Positions 32,411 to 43,085 of a stretch of DNA of 64,000 nt are shown here, piece after piece; the first letter of the stretch is position 1, and each line of letters starts with the position of its first letter. The position numbers and the translations under genes were made by a program. This stretch comes from Synchiropus splendidus (taxonomy: Eukaryota; Chordata; Actinopteri; Syngnathiformes; Callionymidae). Location: NCBI RefSeq assembly GCF_027744825.2, contig NC_071348.1:16401563-16465562 (forward strand), read 5' to 3'. Under the pieces are notes generated by a model. The model saw only the letters and a program-made list of their open reading frames with translations. It was not told the DNA's origin and ran no database searches.

Positions 32411-35400
32411 TTCCAGAATCAGAATCAGAATCAGAATCAGAATGAGATTTATTGCCATGGTCAGTGGGGAGCCCACTGACTAGGAAAGTGCCTTGGAATA
32501 AAGTGCAACAAAAAACAAATAAAATAAAATAAAATAAAATAAATAGAATAACATAACAACAAGGCTGTTCACAAATTTAACAGTCTGATGGCCGAGGGGA
32601 AGAAGCTGTTCCTGTGACGGGAGGTTCTGGTCGGGATGGACCGTAGCCTCCTGCCAGAGGGAAGAGGAACAAACAGTCCATGTCCAGGGTGAGAAGGGTC
32701 GGCTCTGATCCGACCTGCACGTCTCTGGGTCCTAGAGGCATACAGGTCCTGAAGAGGTGGCAGGCTGCAACCGATCACCTTCTCAGCAGAACGTACGATG
32801 CGCTGCAGTCGGCTCTTGTCCCTGGAGGTGGTGCTGTTGTACCAGACGGTGATAGAGGAGGTGAGGATGGACTGGATGATGGCCGTATAGAACTCCACCA
32901 GCAACTTCGTCGGCAGTCGTAGTTTCCGTACCTGCCTCAGAAAGAACATTCTCTGCTGGGCCTTCCTGATGAGGGACCTGATGGTTGGCTCCCATTTGAG
33001 GTCCTCATTGATGGTGGTTCCCAGGAAGTAGAAGGAGTCCACAATAGGAATAGGTAAACCAGCCAACATGAGAGGGGACCGAGAAACTGTGACTCTCCTG
33101 AAGTCTATGACCATCTCCACTGTCTTCTGGGCATTGAGCTCCAGGTTGTTGTGGCTGCACCAGGACACCAGCCGCTCCACCTCCCTCCTGTAAGCCGACT
33201 CATCTCCATCTTAGATGAGCCCAATGATGGTGGTGTCATCCGCAAACTTGATCAGCTTCACGGACTCGTGGCTGGAGGTGCAGCAGTTAGTGTACAGAGA
33301 GAAGAGCCATGGTGAGAGAACACAGCCCTGAGGAGACCCGATGTTGAGGGTCCGAGTGTCGGAGACAGTCGTCCCCAGCCTCACACGCTGACTTCGGCTG
33401 GTCAGGAAGTCTGTAATCCATCTGCAGAGGGAGTCAGGCACGTCCAGCTGGCCAAGCTTGTCTTCAAGCAGAGCTGGAAGAATTGTGTTAAAGGCAGAGC
33501 TGAAGTCCACAAACAGGATCCTGGCATAGGTTCCTGGGCAGTCCAGATGCTCCAGAACGAAATGAAGGGCCTGATTCACTGCATCGTCCACAGATCTGTT
33601 GGCTCTGTAGCCAAACTGCAATGAGTGCAGGTGAGAAGCAGTGATAGATTTCAGGTGGGACAGAACCAGGCGCTCAAAGGACTTCATGACCACAGACGTC
33701 AGTGCCACCGGTCTGTAGTCATTCAGTCCTGTGATCCTGGCCTTCTTGGGAACAGGGATGATAGTGGTGGACTTAAAGCAGGCAGGTACATGACAGGACA
33801 CCAAGGAAGCATTGAAGATGTCCGTGAACACTGGAGCCAGCTCAGCAGCACAATGCCTCAGGATGGCAGGGGAAACTCTGTCCGGACCCGCCGCCTTCTG
33901 AAGGTTCAGCCTCCTGAACTGAGTGCGCACATCCTGCTCCATGATGTCAAGAGAAAGAGGAAGAGGGGGGAGGTGAGGGGGTGGCTCATCAAAAGTGTTT
34001 GTGATCGACTTTGCTGTCTCAGTGACATCGTTCATCTTAGTTGTGTCACTAAGAGACAGCATAGTCCTTTGTTGTAAAGTGGAACATGGGGCTGGAGAGA
34101 CCGCAGAGGTGTTGGTGCAAAAGGGCTGCTCAAAGCGACAATAGAAGTTGTTCAAGTCCTGTGCAAGAGCGAGGTTGTTCAGAGTGTGGGGGGCACGTGG
34201 CTTGTAGTTAGTGGGCACCTTGAGCCCTCTCCACACCACAGCCGAGTCATTGGCTGAGAACTGCTGCGTTAGTTTGTCAGAGTATGCGGCCTTAGCTTTC
34301 TTCAGCTCCCTCTGAAACCGATACTTCATCTCTTTGTAGCAGTTCCTGCCCCCACTCTTGCGAGCTGCCACCTTCTCCTGTCTGATCTGGTTGAGTTTAG
34401 TTGTGAACCAAGGTTTGTCATTTGCATAACTCACCTTGGTGCGGGTTGGAACTATGCACTCTTCACAGTAGCTGATCCATGAAGTCACAGTGTCTGTATC
34501 ATCCAGATTGTTGGTGGCAGCCCTGAACACTTCCCAGTCTGTGGTCTCCATGCAAGACTGCAGCTCCTCTTTAGCTTCACTTGTCCAGATCTTCATGCTC
34601 CTCACAACAGGCTTTGCCAGCTTCAGCTTCTGCTTGTATGTAGGAACAAGATGAACCATCAAGTGTTCAGAGAGACCCAGTGCAGCTCGAGGGAGGGCGG
34701 TATAAGAGTTGCGGAGCGATGAGTAACAGTGATCCAGCACGCTCTGCTCTCTGGTGGAACATTTTACAACCTGCCTGTACCTGGGAAGCTCCTCACTCAG
34801 AGTCGCCTTGTTGAAGTCACCAAGCACAATCACAGGAGAGTCCGGGAAAGTTCGCTCCACATGCAGAACCTGATCCGCGAGCGCACTCTGAGCCTCACGT
34901 ACATTCGCGCTGGGCGGGATATATATGGGAGCCAGAATGAATGAAGCGAACTCACGTGGGGAGTAAAACGGCTTACAGTTCACGATCAGACATTCCAGAA
35001 AGGGAGAGCAGTGCTGAAAGATCACCGTCACGTCCGTACACCAGCTCCTGAACCCGGTCCGCGCGGTGAAGCTGGAAACCCTCCAGATGAAGCGCAGTGT
35101 CCGGGATGAGATCGCTCAACCACGTCTCCGTGAAACACAAAACACAAGAGGAGGAGAAGTCTCTGTTCCGTCTCAACATCAGCGCCAGTTCATCCATCTT
35201 ATTGCTGAGCGACCGGACGTTGGAGAGGATTATCCCGGGAAGCGGAGTGCGCGATCCTCTTCGACGAAGGCGAACGAGTGCACCGGCACGTTTCCCTCTC
35301 CTCCTCAGTTTCTTCCGCCCAGCCAAAAGATGAACTAACTCCGTAACTGACACCACAAATACTGGTAGTAAGTCAGACGGAGTCAGAGCCCTGATGTTCA

Positions 35401-35525
35401 TCAACTGATCTCGTGTGTAAAAACACGCAGATGCTCCATCAAAACACAAAAATAAACAAAATAACATGCACGATAATTCCAGGTCAGCCTTCGTCGGCGC
35501 CATCTTGTCAGCATTACCTCTTACC
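32411..35525 (-). mobile_element. Nearly full-length L2/Rex1-type LINE
   Basis: A minus-strand non-LTR retrotransposon of about 3.1 kb. The 3' end is a short tandem array of AATCAG units (32417-32445 on +), a typical microsatellite tail of this clade. The 5' end lies near 35525, close to the ORF start. Both flanks belong to segment P; an undisrupted segment P can be seen around 23237-23260 and 61206-61225, which gives an empty-site comparison. Only one frameshift and one in-frame stop are visible, so it looks younger than its surroundings. Confidence 0.85.
32569..35503 (-). pseudogene. LINE endonuclease-reverse transcriptase ORF
   Basis: The ORF starts at ATG 35503. The first frame (to 34973) has an endonuclease N-terminus: IILSNVRSLSNKMDEL, LCFTETWLSDLIPDTALHLE. 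After a frameshift between about 35030 and 34975 the 606-codon frame carries endonuclease motifs (VIVLGDFNKA), then reverse transcriptase blocks (NDYRPVALTSVVMKSFERLV, LHSLQFGYRANRSVDDA, LFVDFSSAFNTI, GSPQGCVLSPWLFSLYTN, KFADDTTIIGL). A stop at 33211-33213 follows the catalytic FADD box. The same frame then reopens at 33180 with WCSHNNLELNAQKTVEMVID and a C-terminal region to 32569. The protein nicks target DNA and copies its RNA at the nick. The family is L2/Rex1-like (CR1 group) by motif; the exact clade needs a tree. Confidence 0.85.
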
Positions 35526-35830
35526 TGCAGTTATGGGCAGACAACACGCGGTCGTGCCCTGTGTGTAGTCTCGCCATTCAACGCCAGCGGGCCGTTAGTG
35601 AAGTGGGATGATTCTTGAGATGGCGGTGGAGAGAGAGCTCAACTTCGATACGACGGGCAGCGGATGTGCTTGACTCCACCACACGGAACTCAGCTAACTC
35701 TGGGAACAGAGTCTCCAGATCAACCTCATAGCAGCGGCTGGCTCTCGTCAAACTCATCCCATGGCTTGGAAGCAGGAAATGTGGAACGGTTCAGCTGCTT
35801 GTAGGCCAGTCGCAGCGCCCTATTCGTCGA
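35526..35830 (-). repeat. Segments P (end) and Q, inverted
   Basis: Reverse complement of 22905-23240 and 60885-61210. It joins satellite at 35830 to segment P, which is interrupted by the LINE. Confidence 0.75.
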
Positions 35831-37800
35831 GGTTTAGTGTTGAATATACTAGAAAGAGTGTTTCTCCTATAGCTGTAGGTGAAATTCTCATATTCTAAGT
35901 CACCCCTCTAAGCAGTGAGTGAACAGCGCAGAAAACATGTTTTCAGCCGGAGGGACTGTGGTTTTCAGACCAACAAAAATAGAAATCTTGATAACTCTCT
36001 GAAACCACTTGAATTAGTTCTGAGGTTGAATTAGTCCTGCAGCTACTAGAATGAAGGCTTCTGCTGTGAAGTCAGGATAAATTTTCATGTTCTCAGGCTT
36101 CCCTGAGCAGTGACTGAACAGTACAGAATATAATATATATAATATAATAATATAGAGTTTTCAGCAAGAAAGAAAGTGGGTTTCGGACTGGCAAAAATAA
36201 AATTGTTGATTACCCTCAAAAAACACACGTTTAGTGTTGTATATACTAGAAAGAATTTTTTTCCTATAGTTGCTGGTGATATTTTCATGTTCTGAGGCAC
36301 TTTTGATCAGTGAGTGAACAGTGCAGAAAACGTTTTCAGCCTGAGTGAAGCTGGTTTTCAGACCGACTTAAATAATAAAACAATTAATATAAATAATCTT
36401 GATAACTCTCTTAAATCACTTTAGACAGGTTGAATTAGTTCTGCAACCAGTAGAAATACCTTTTCTGCTGTAGTGGCAGGTGAAATTTTAATCTTCTGAG
36501 AAATCGCTGGGCAGTGAGTGAACAGTGTGTTCACTCACTGTCACAAATGCGTTGTCGGCCAAAGAAAAAGTGGGTTTCGGACAGTCAAAGATAAAAATGT
36601 TAATAACCCTCTAAAAATGTAGGTTTAGTGTTGAATATACTCGAAAGAGTGAAATCAGTAACAGTTGCAGGAGACATTTTTATGTTCGGAGTCTATTCTG
36701 ATAAGTGAGTGCACGGTGCAGAAAACGCGTTCTCAGCCCGAGTGATTGTGGTTTTCAGACCAACAACGATAAAAATGTTGATAACTCTCTGAAACCACTC
36801 TGAGTGGTTGAATTAGTTCTGCAGCTCCAAGAAAGACGCCTTCTGCTATAGAGTCAGGTGAAATTTTCATGTTCTTTGGCATCGATGAGAGTGAACAGAG
36901 CAGAAAAAGCCTTTTCAGGCCGAGAGAAGCTCGGTTTCTGACCAGGAAAAAAAAAAAAAAAGTTGATAACCCCCTGAAATTTTGTTCAGAAATGTAGGAT
37001 TCGTGTTAATTATACTAGATAGAGAGTTTTTCCTATAGTTGCAGGAGAAATTTTCATGATCTCAGGCATCCGTGAGCAGTGAGTGAACGGTGCGTAAAAC
37101 GTGTTTTCGGCCAAAAAAAGGTGGTTTAAAGACCGACACAAATAAAAATGTTGATTGCTCTCTTCAATCACTTCAGACAGGTTGAATTAGTTCTGCACCC
37201 AGGAGAAATACCTTTTCTGCTAAAGTGGCAGGTAAAATTTTCATCTTCTGAGGAATCGCTCAGCAGTGAGTGAACAGTGCGTAAAATGCGTTTTCGGACC
37301 GGCAAAAATTTAATTTTTGATAACCCTCTAAAAACATGTCAGAAATGTAGGTTTACTGTTGAATATACCAGGAAGAATGTTTTTCCTATAGTTGCAGGTG
37401 ATATTTTCATGTTCTGAGACTATTCTGAGCAGTGGGTGAACAGGGCAGAAAACGCGTTTTCAGCCCGAGAGAGGCTGAGCAGGAAAAAAAAAAACTTTAT
37501 AACCCCCTGAAATACAGTTCAGAAATCTTGGTGTTGGTGGTGGTGTTAATTATACTAGAAAGAGTGTTTTTCCTTTAGTTGCAGGAAAAAAATTTCATTA
37601 TCTCAAGCATACATGAGCAGTGAGTGAACAGTGCATAAAACGCATTGTCAGCCAAAGAAAAGGTGGTTTACAGATCGTCGAAAATAAGTGTTCATAACTC
37701 TGTTAAATCACTTTAGACAGGTTGAATTAGTTCTGCACCCAGTACAAAGACCCTTTCTGCTATAGTGGCAGGTGAAATTTGCATCTTCTGAGGAACACTC
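35830..37800 (-). repeat. 187-bp satellite array, minus orientation, second array
   Basis: Inverted satellite with the same GCAGTGAGTGAACAGTGC and GAAAACGCGTTTTC-type core as 24590-26615. Monomers of both types alternate and many carry small indels. The array ends sharply at about 37800 against the inverted partner of 28135-28680. Confidence 0.92.
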
Positions 37801-38955
37801 TATGTATGAGGGGCTGTTAATGCTACATCTTCACAACCCATTCATTCATTCAGGCTGAATAGACCACGGGCGAGGTGTTCCGGACTGCGCGAATCTGCCA
37901 CCTGTGCACACACTCACACGAGGGTGTGCTGCAACCTGTTCATGCGAGGGGTTTGTTGGTCGCAGTGTTATCCAGTTTCATATACTGCTAGTGCCTTCGC
38001 ATATAATTGGAAGCGGATTAGGTGCAATACAATGCGCATTACCTTGACGGCCATCCGGCAAAGAAGACAGCGCTGCCAGTCAGGACGCCGGTTAAGGATG
38101 GCCATGGTTTTGTCCCATGGATTCCTGGTCAGTCCGCAAAGCCATGTGCTCAAGATGACTTCATGGGTGATTCAGAATTCCAGATGGGTTCTTGACATAC
38201 GGCGACCCTGCAGTTTACCAGATCATGACTACATGCTTTGGTGGTCGGCAGAAGCTAAACGGCGTTGCTCCCGTAACTAGAAGGATGATGGCATCACTAG
38301 CTATGAATGACTGGCGCGTCAGGGCCCACGGCAATCCTTCTCCCCTGAGTGTGATGACACCTCAGTCCTGCCTGACGTTTCCGTGGTCCAGAGGAGGCGC
38401 TCCGCTCGTCTTCAGATCTCAAGATTCTTCGCTTCATGTGCCAGATGTGCCGGCTCCAGCTGTAATTTCACAATTGTAATTTCACAATTACAGAGTCACT
38501 GACTCACTCCTCTCTAATTTCACAATCATATTTTGCAGAGTGCCCTGGCACTTCCAGTGAAGTAGAAAGGCTGGTGTAATATTCCTTGTGACGAGTGGGG
38601 TTTGTCATAGGACATGGTGGACATGATTTGGGCCAAGTTTGGGCTCCCACTGGCGGACCTCTTTGCCAACAGTGTTTGTTGCCGGAGGGCCTCCTTCACA
38701 CCTTCCCTCCACCTCGCCTCCTCCTTCAGTTGATGAGGAGGATTCAGAAGGTGAGAGTGATTCTATTGGCGGCAGATAACCCCAGCTCGATCTGGTACCC
38801 AGAGATGTCGCAGATGTGAGCCTGCAGCAGGTAGTAGAAATTATGAGGGGTCCACACCCGTTTAATGCTGAACGGGTGTGGACTGCTGTCTGTTGGGTAA
38901 ACATCCACTGCTAGTCCAGTTAAAGCAGGGAGACAAGACAAAGACCCACCTCGCA
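37800..38955 (+). repeat. Mosaic of dispersed repeats
   Basis: 37800-38330 is the inverted partner of 28135-28680. 38340-38590 matches the block sequence at 18990-19210 and 57330-57550 (TAATTTCACAATTACAGAGT and TGGCACTTCCAGTGAAGTAG). The rest is unassigned, with a DIRS-like SSIWYPEM fragment near 38790-38815. Confidence 0.6.
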
Positions 38956-39395
38956 TCTGCCCCTATTGGGATCTTCAATTGGTATTAAGTCTGACTCTGA
39001 AGCTCTCTTGGAGCCACTTGATCAGACTCCTTTGGAGCTGGTGGCTTACAAAACAGCTCTTCTCCTGGCTCTGGCCTCCATCAGGAGGGTTTGGAGAACT
39101 ATGTGCCTTCTCGATTAGTCCTGACTGTATTTCATGTATTCCTGTGAGGGCACTGAGAGCTTATCTAAATGCAGTCAAGGCCTTCAGGAAAACAGAGAAG
39201 CTGTGGGTGGCACTGGCAGGTGGTAAAATGGGGCAACATCCATAGCAGCCTTCAGAGGAGTTTCTTTGGCAGAAACCTGGGCTTCCGTCTCAACTTTTGC
39301 AGAATTCTATTTATCTGAAGTAGCTGCTTCTTCTTTGCCTCACTTTGTCCTGTCTTCAGGTGCTTCCAGCAGCTCTGGCCAATAAATGAGAGAAT
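38956..39395 (+). pseudogene. DIRS-type tyrosine recombinase fragment, copy 3
   Basis: The plus strand reads CPYWDLQLVL-type sequence near 38960, then ALRAYLNAVKAFRKTEKLWV near 39148-39207. TWASVSTFAEFYLSEV near 39280-39330 resembles the C-terminal end of DIRS recombinases that follows the catalytic Tyr region. It is inverted relative to the copy at 27540-28116, and both share the CCAGAGCTGCTGGAAGCACC-type end. Confidence 0.65.
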
Positions 39396-39401
39396 TGTTA
39401 G

Positions 39402-39831
39402 TGTAGTCCGGCCAGCGGGGTACACTTCTCAGGGCGTCGAGTCGGGAGCAGAAGAAACCACAGAAGTAGTGGGATACAAGCTTTGTTTTATTCCACATCA
39501 GCGTAACATAATTTCATCGCTTGACATCGCTCAGTATCAAATTGTTCAAAGTACAAACACATTAGGTAGGGGCTGGATCAAGGGCGTTCCTTGTACCAGA
39601 TACACATTGTCACAAACATGCATGTCCACCTTTGGCCTCCTGGCTGAATCACAAAAACAAGAGCTTCTGGCAGCTCCAGAGAAAACATACATTCCTGTTT
39701 TCACTTCAAGGGTACCATCTCTGGCGTATTTGGAATACAGAGTGGGTGGATATCTGTTCAACATTCCATTGGTACTGAAAAACAAGTTATCATTGTAACC
39801 CTAATGACACAGGTCAAATTATTCCACAACA
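39402..39831 (-). mobile_element. 3' LTR of an endogenous retrovirus
   Basis: On the minus strand the sequence runs from TGTTGTGGAATAATTTGACC (39831) to CCGGACTACA (39402), i.e. TG...CA ends over 430 bases. It is preceded by a purine-rich AAAGGGGAGATA polypurine tract at about 39832-39843. AATAAA is present near the end. No 5' LTR is in the window. Confidence 0.75.
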
Positions 39832-40131
39832 TATCTCCCCTTTGTGGGTCTCAGACCCACACACCGAATTTAGCAAACTATCCCATTTTATTTTATTGAA
39901 GATTATTTCGTACTGTAACAGAGCAGTGACAATATACTGGATATAAGTATGTAGAAAATGTTAACTAAATGATTCATATAGCTGTAGTTAGTTCAATATG
40001 TTTACTGCTGTCTGGTTAAATAAAAATCTCAACCGCGTCGCAGGAAAATGTTAGTCAGTTCGTTTCCGGAAGCATCAAAAGTTTTCCCCAATTGTTTTTT
40101 GTTGTCACTTTTCGTCATAGGTGAAATTTTC

Positions 40132-40154
40132 TTTTTTTTTTTTTTTTTTTTTTT
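40132..40154. repeat. Poly(T) run of 23
   Basis: An uninterrupted T tract in the sequence between the env remnant and the 3' LTR; it may be the poly(A) tail of an inserted retrosequence on the minus strand. Confidence 0.9.
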
Positions 40155-40297
40155 AGTGAAACAATAATCAAGTAATTATACTGGCAAAGAAACATAGGAT
40201 CATGATTTAAACACATTTGTCATGTAATCATAACAACACCTCATTCTTCAGTCACCTCTGGAGTATGATCAGAGTCCTCCAATTAATCAGGTGATGG

Positions 40298-40684
40298 CTA
40301 CAGATGTGGTCTCTCAGTCACCACGAGAGCCAGTTGTTCAGCAGGCATCATGTTCAGCATCTGTGCGTTCCAAAGTCCCGTCGTGACCGCTAACTGCTTC
40401 TCAGTCATTCGCAGACACAGTTTCCTCATCATGGGTACGATGCAACATGCCAGAAGAAAAATGACGATGAGTATGATTGCAGTAGTCATCCTCACTTCTG
40501 CAAAAAATGCTCCACATTTTCTTCGGTGTCCATCTAACCAATCCCAGGCCCAACTTATAGCTCCTGCATGCTCTTTTATCTCATTTTTTGAATCTCTAAG
40601 TTTATCCATTGCAATGGCAAATGTTCCATCAGGCGCGGTGTTGTTGGAATGTAAGTGCAACACTGATCTGCAAACATGTGACAC
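40298..40684 (-). pseudogene. env: Endogenous retrovirus envelope, transmembrane subunit C-terminal remnant
   Basis: A 128-codon frame covers the last part of a retroviral transmembrane subunit. A charged ectodomain stalk (residues about 25-55) is followed by a clear membrane-spanning stretch (MTTAIILIVIFLLACCIVPM, residues about 66-85) and a short cytoplasmic tail. The surface subunit and the front of the transmembrane subunit are absent, so the gene cannot make an envelope. It lies between the integrase end and the 3' LTR, in the expected order on the minus strand. Confidence 0.72.
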
Positions 40685-41067
40685 ACACCAACCAATCTAA
40701 CACCTGACGATTTCGTAACACCATTTTACCAGTTTCATGCAGTTGTTCTCCCAGTAGTTTAAATATTTCATAGGTATGGTTTGTGTAAATAGTAAATATA
40801 ATTAATCGAATAATGTGGTTTTATTACAGAGAGGACTAGTGGTGGTCAAAACTGGACGGTCATCTTCGTTTCCTTTTTTTTGACTGTGGTGTGGTTCCAA
40901 GTTTGGCAGACAGTGTTTTACCTAGAGCTCCCTGACCTCTGACATGGATCCCACTTTTACTCCGCCTGTCCTGCACCAATACGCTTAACGTTTTGTGTTT
41001 CTGGGCATTTTTCACACAACGGGTGATCGCATCGTACTTAACTGAGTCCCTGTTATGCTCGAGTTTT

Positions 41068-42480
41068 TTAGCTGGAACTTAGGGTGTCACGGTCTGGACT
41101 TTGGTCGGCTGCTGCGGTCTCGCAAGCTGCGCGAGCTCGTCTCCTGGTGACAACCAAACCAGACAACTTATTATCACAGCAAGCCTTGTCATCAACATTT
41201 TGACTATCTAAATCATTGACTTCACTGCCTGTTTTATTACCTCTTTGGTTGTGATGGCCTTGGGCCTTTGTGCAATGGCTCAGATGGTACCAAGTGGCGC
41301 TGCCTTCGACTTGGACAGCTGTTGGTGTTGCTCGGACCACGGTGTATGGACCTTCACATCTCGGCTGGTGCCACTTCCTTCGGAAGACCTTGATATACTC
41401 CTGGTCGCCGGGAACCACCAAATGCCCGGCCTCACGATCGGCCTCAAGCTCCCGTTTTCTCTCCTGCAGATAGATAGTCTTATGGATAGAAGTTAGTTGC
41501 TTCGTATAACTTCTAAGTTCAGATTGTAGTTGCTCAAGTGGAGGCCCCTTGTAGGGTCCCCTCAAGTGTGGTGCCGGCATCGGCCATCCCGTCAACATCT
41601 TGTGTGGTGTCAAATGCGTGCTTTGATGAGTTTGCATGCGATAACTCATCAGTGCTAATGGTAACGCATCAACCCAGTTTAGCTTCGTGCTAGCACAGAT
41701 CTTATTGAGTTTCGCTTTCAGGGTTCCATTTATCCCCTCAACCATTCCCTGACTCTGGGGGTGATAAACGGCACCCAATCGTTGTTTGATTCGAAGTTGC
41801 TGCAAGATGCCCTTCACAACCTTTTGTACAAATGCAGCACTGTTGTCTGAGCTTATTTCTGACGGAATGCCAACTCGAGGAATGATTTATCTGGTCAGGA
41901 ATTTGATTACTGTTTCAGCACTCAAGTCTTTAGATGGTGCTGCTTCAACCCAGCAGCTTAACCGATCAATTACCACCAACATGTTGCGTCTCCCTTGAAC
42001 CGTTTTTATCATGTCAACGTAATCGATCACAAGATGTTTAAATGGACCTTCTGGGACTGGAATATGACCTATTGGTATCTTGATGTTTTTTCGTTGTTTT
42101 CTTCACAAATCTCACATTGATTCAGCACTTCATCTGTTGTTGTCTGCAAAAATGGGGACCAATATCCCTGCTGTCTGATTTTCTTCACCACTTCCCCCCT
42201 TGCGTGCAGTGCAGATCACTGTGCACCTCCGAAATCAAGATGGTCAAAAGTGCAGTTGGAGCTACGAGCTTGCCTTCATGTGATCGCCAGAGACCCTGAT
42301 TGTCCACAGTAGCTCCTTTTTGTTTCCACAAAACCTTTTCATTTTCATCTGCATTTTCTTGGATCAAGATTATGTCTTCAGGTGTGACTGAGGGTTCTAA
42401 TGTCACCATAGGTGACAAAATGGCTATTTTGCATCTTGACACTTCTTTTGCTGCCTCGTCAGAGAGAAGAAGAATACACC
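41068..42480 (-). pseudogene. pol: Endogenous retrovirus integrase (pol 3' end) remnant
   Basis: The frame 42490-42185 covers the region before and into the integrase N-terminus (SEVHSDLHCTQGGKW). A decayed middle corresponds to the zinc site and catalytic core (42180-41820). The 249-codon frame from 41817 has GAVYHPQSQGMVEGINGTLK, the third catalytic region, in which Gly-Ile follows the catalytic Glu. The C-terminal domain with a basic tail follows. The style is that of class I (gamma/epsilon-like) fish endogenous retroviruses. The upstream gag, protease and reverse transcriptase are missing because Polinton B begins at about 42484. Confidence 0.82.
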
Positions 42481-42483
42481 AAA

Positions 42484-42968
42484 ATGTCAAACCTGAAAAC
42501 TGAATTGTACATTTATCAGCTGGATGATGACAAAACCTACGGAGATGGCTGTGTTATCAGTCTAACGACTGTGGTGTGCTAATAGAGGTGAAGCCAGAAA
42601 ATTTTCCAAGGGCTGAAGAAGAAGAAGAAGAACAACAACAACAACGTCAGAAGGCTGGAGCCGTGTCTAACAAACCTGATCGAATGGAGAGGAAGCCGTC
42701 CTTCGTGGCTATATGGCTGGCTAAAATCTCAGGATCAGGACGATGGTCCTTCATGGCCATCCATAAAGTATCGACAGGAGTCACGGGTGAACAAGAACAA
42801 GATTTCGTACTGGAGTATTTTAATTCTGATTGCGGTGTATTTCGTACTCTGTTAACCATACCGATGGATGCTTGGAGTAAGAAAATTCAGGAGTTTCTCC
42901 GAAAATCGACGGCCTCTTCTAGCATAGCCGCTGATGGAATGATGCCCTTGTGCCGAAAGAGGCACTGA
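42484..42968 (+). pseudogene. Polinton B accessory gene 1, unknown function
   Basis: ATG 42484 opens a frame of about 28 codons (MSNLKTELYIYQLDDDKTYG) that stops near 42580. The next frame, readable from before 42570 (DCGVLIEVKPENF), stays open to 42968, so a frameshift near 42560 is likely. The second part has a Glu/Gln run (EEEEEEQQQQRQ), then a compact region with FVAIWLAKISGSGRWSFMAI, DFVLEYFNSDCGVFRTL and WSKKIQEFLRKS. I do not recognise the family. It sits outside the integrase at the element's end, where Polintons and adintoviruses carry variable accessory genes. Element A has no counterpart. Confidence 0.5.
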
Positions 42969-43013
42969 CCTTTTAGTCCTGCCCCCTTTGGACCGCCTAC
43001 TCACTGATGGCTG

Positions 43014-43021
43014 CTATAAAG
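43014..43021 (+). promoter_or_regulatory. TATA box of accessory gene 2
   Basis: TATAAAGA lies 65-72 bases upstream of ATG 43086 in a short intergenic stretch after accessory gene 1. Spacing suits a transcript starting near 43045. Confidence 0.55.
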
Positions 43022-43085
43022 AGGATTTTTTCCAGAGCGACACCCTGCAGACGTACCTGTCGAAACAAGAGCAACTAAGACAACG

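Noticed and set aside
33625..34077. Plus-strand frames of up to 150 codons inside the LINE
   Set aside because: They are antisense shadows of the well-matched LINE ORF on the minus strand.
39469..39798. A 109-codon plus-strand frame
   Set aside because: It lies within the retroviral LTR on the opposite strand and matches no known protein.
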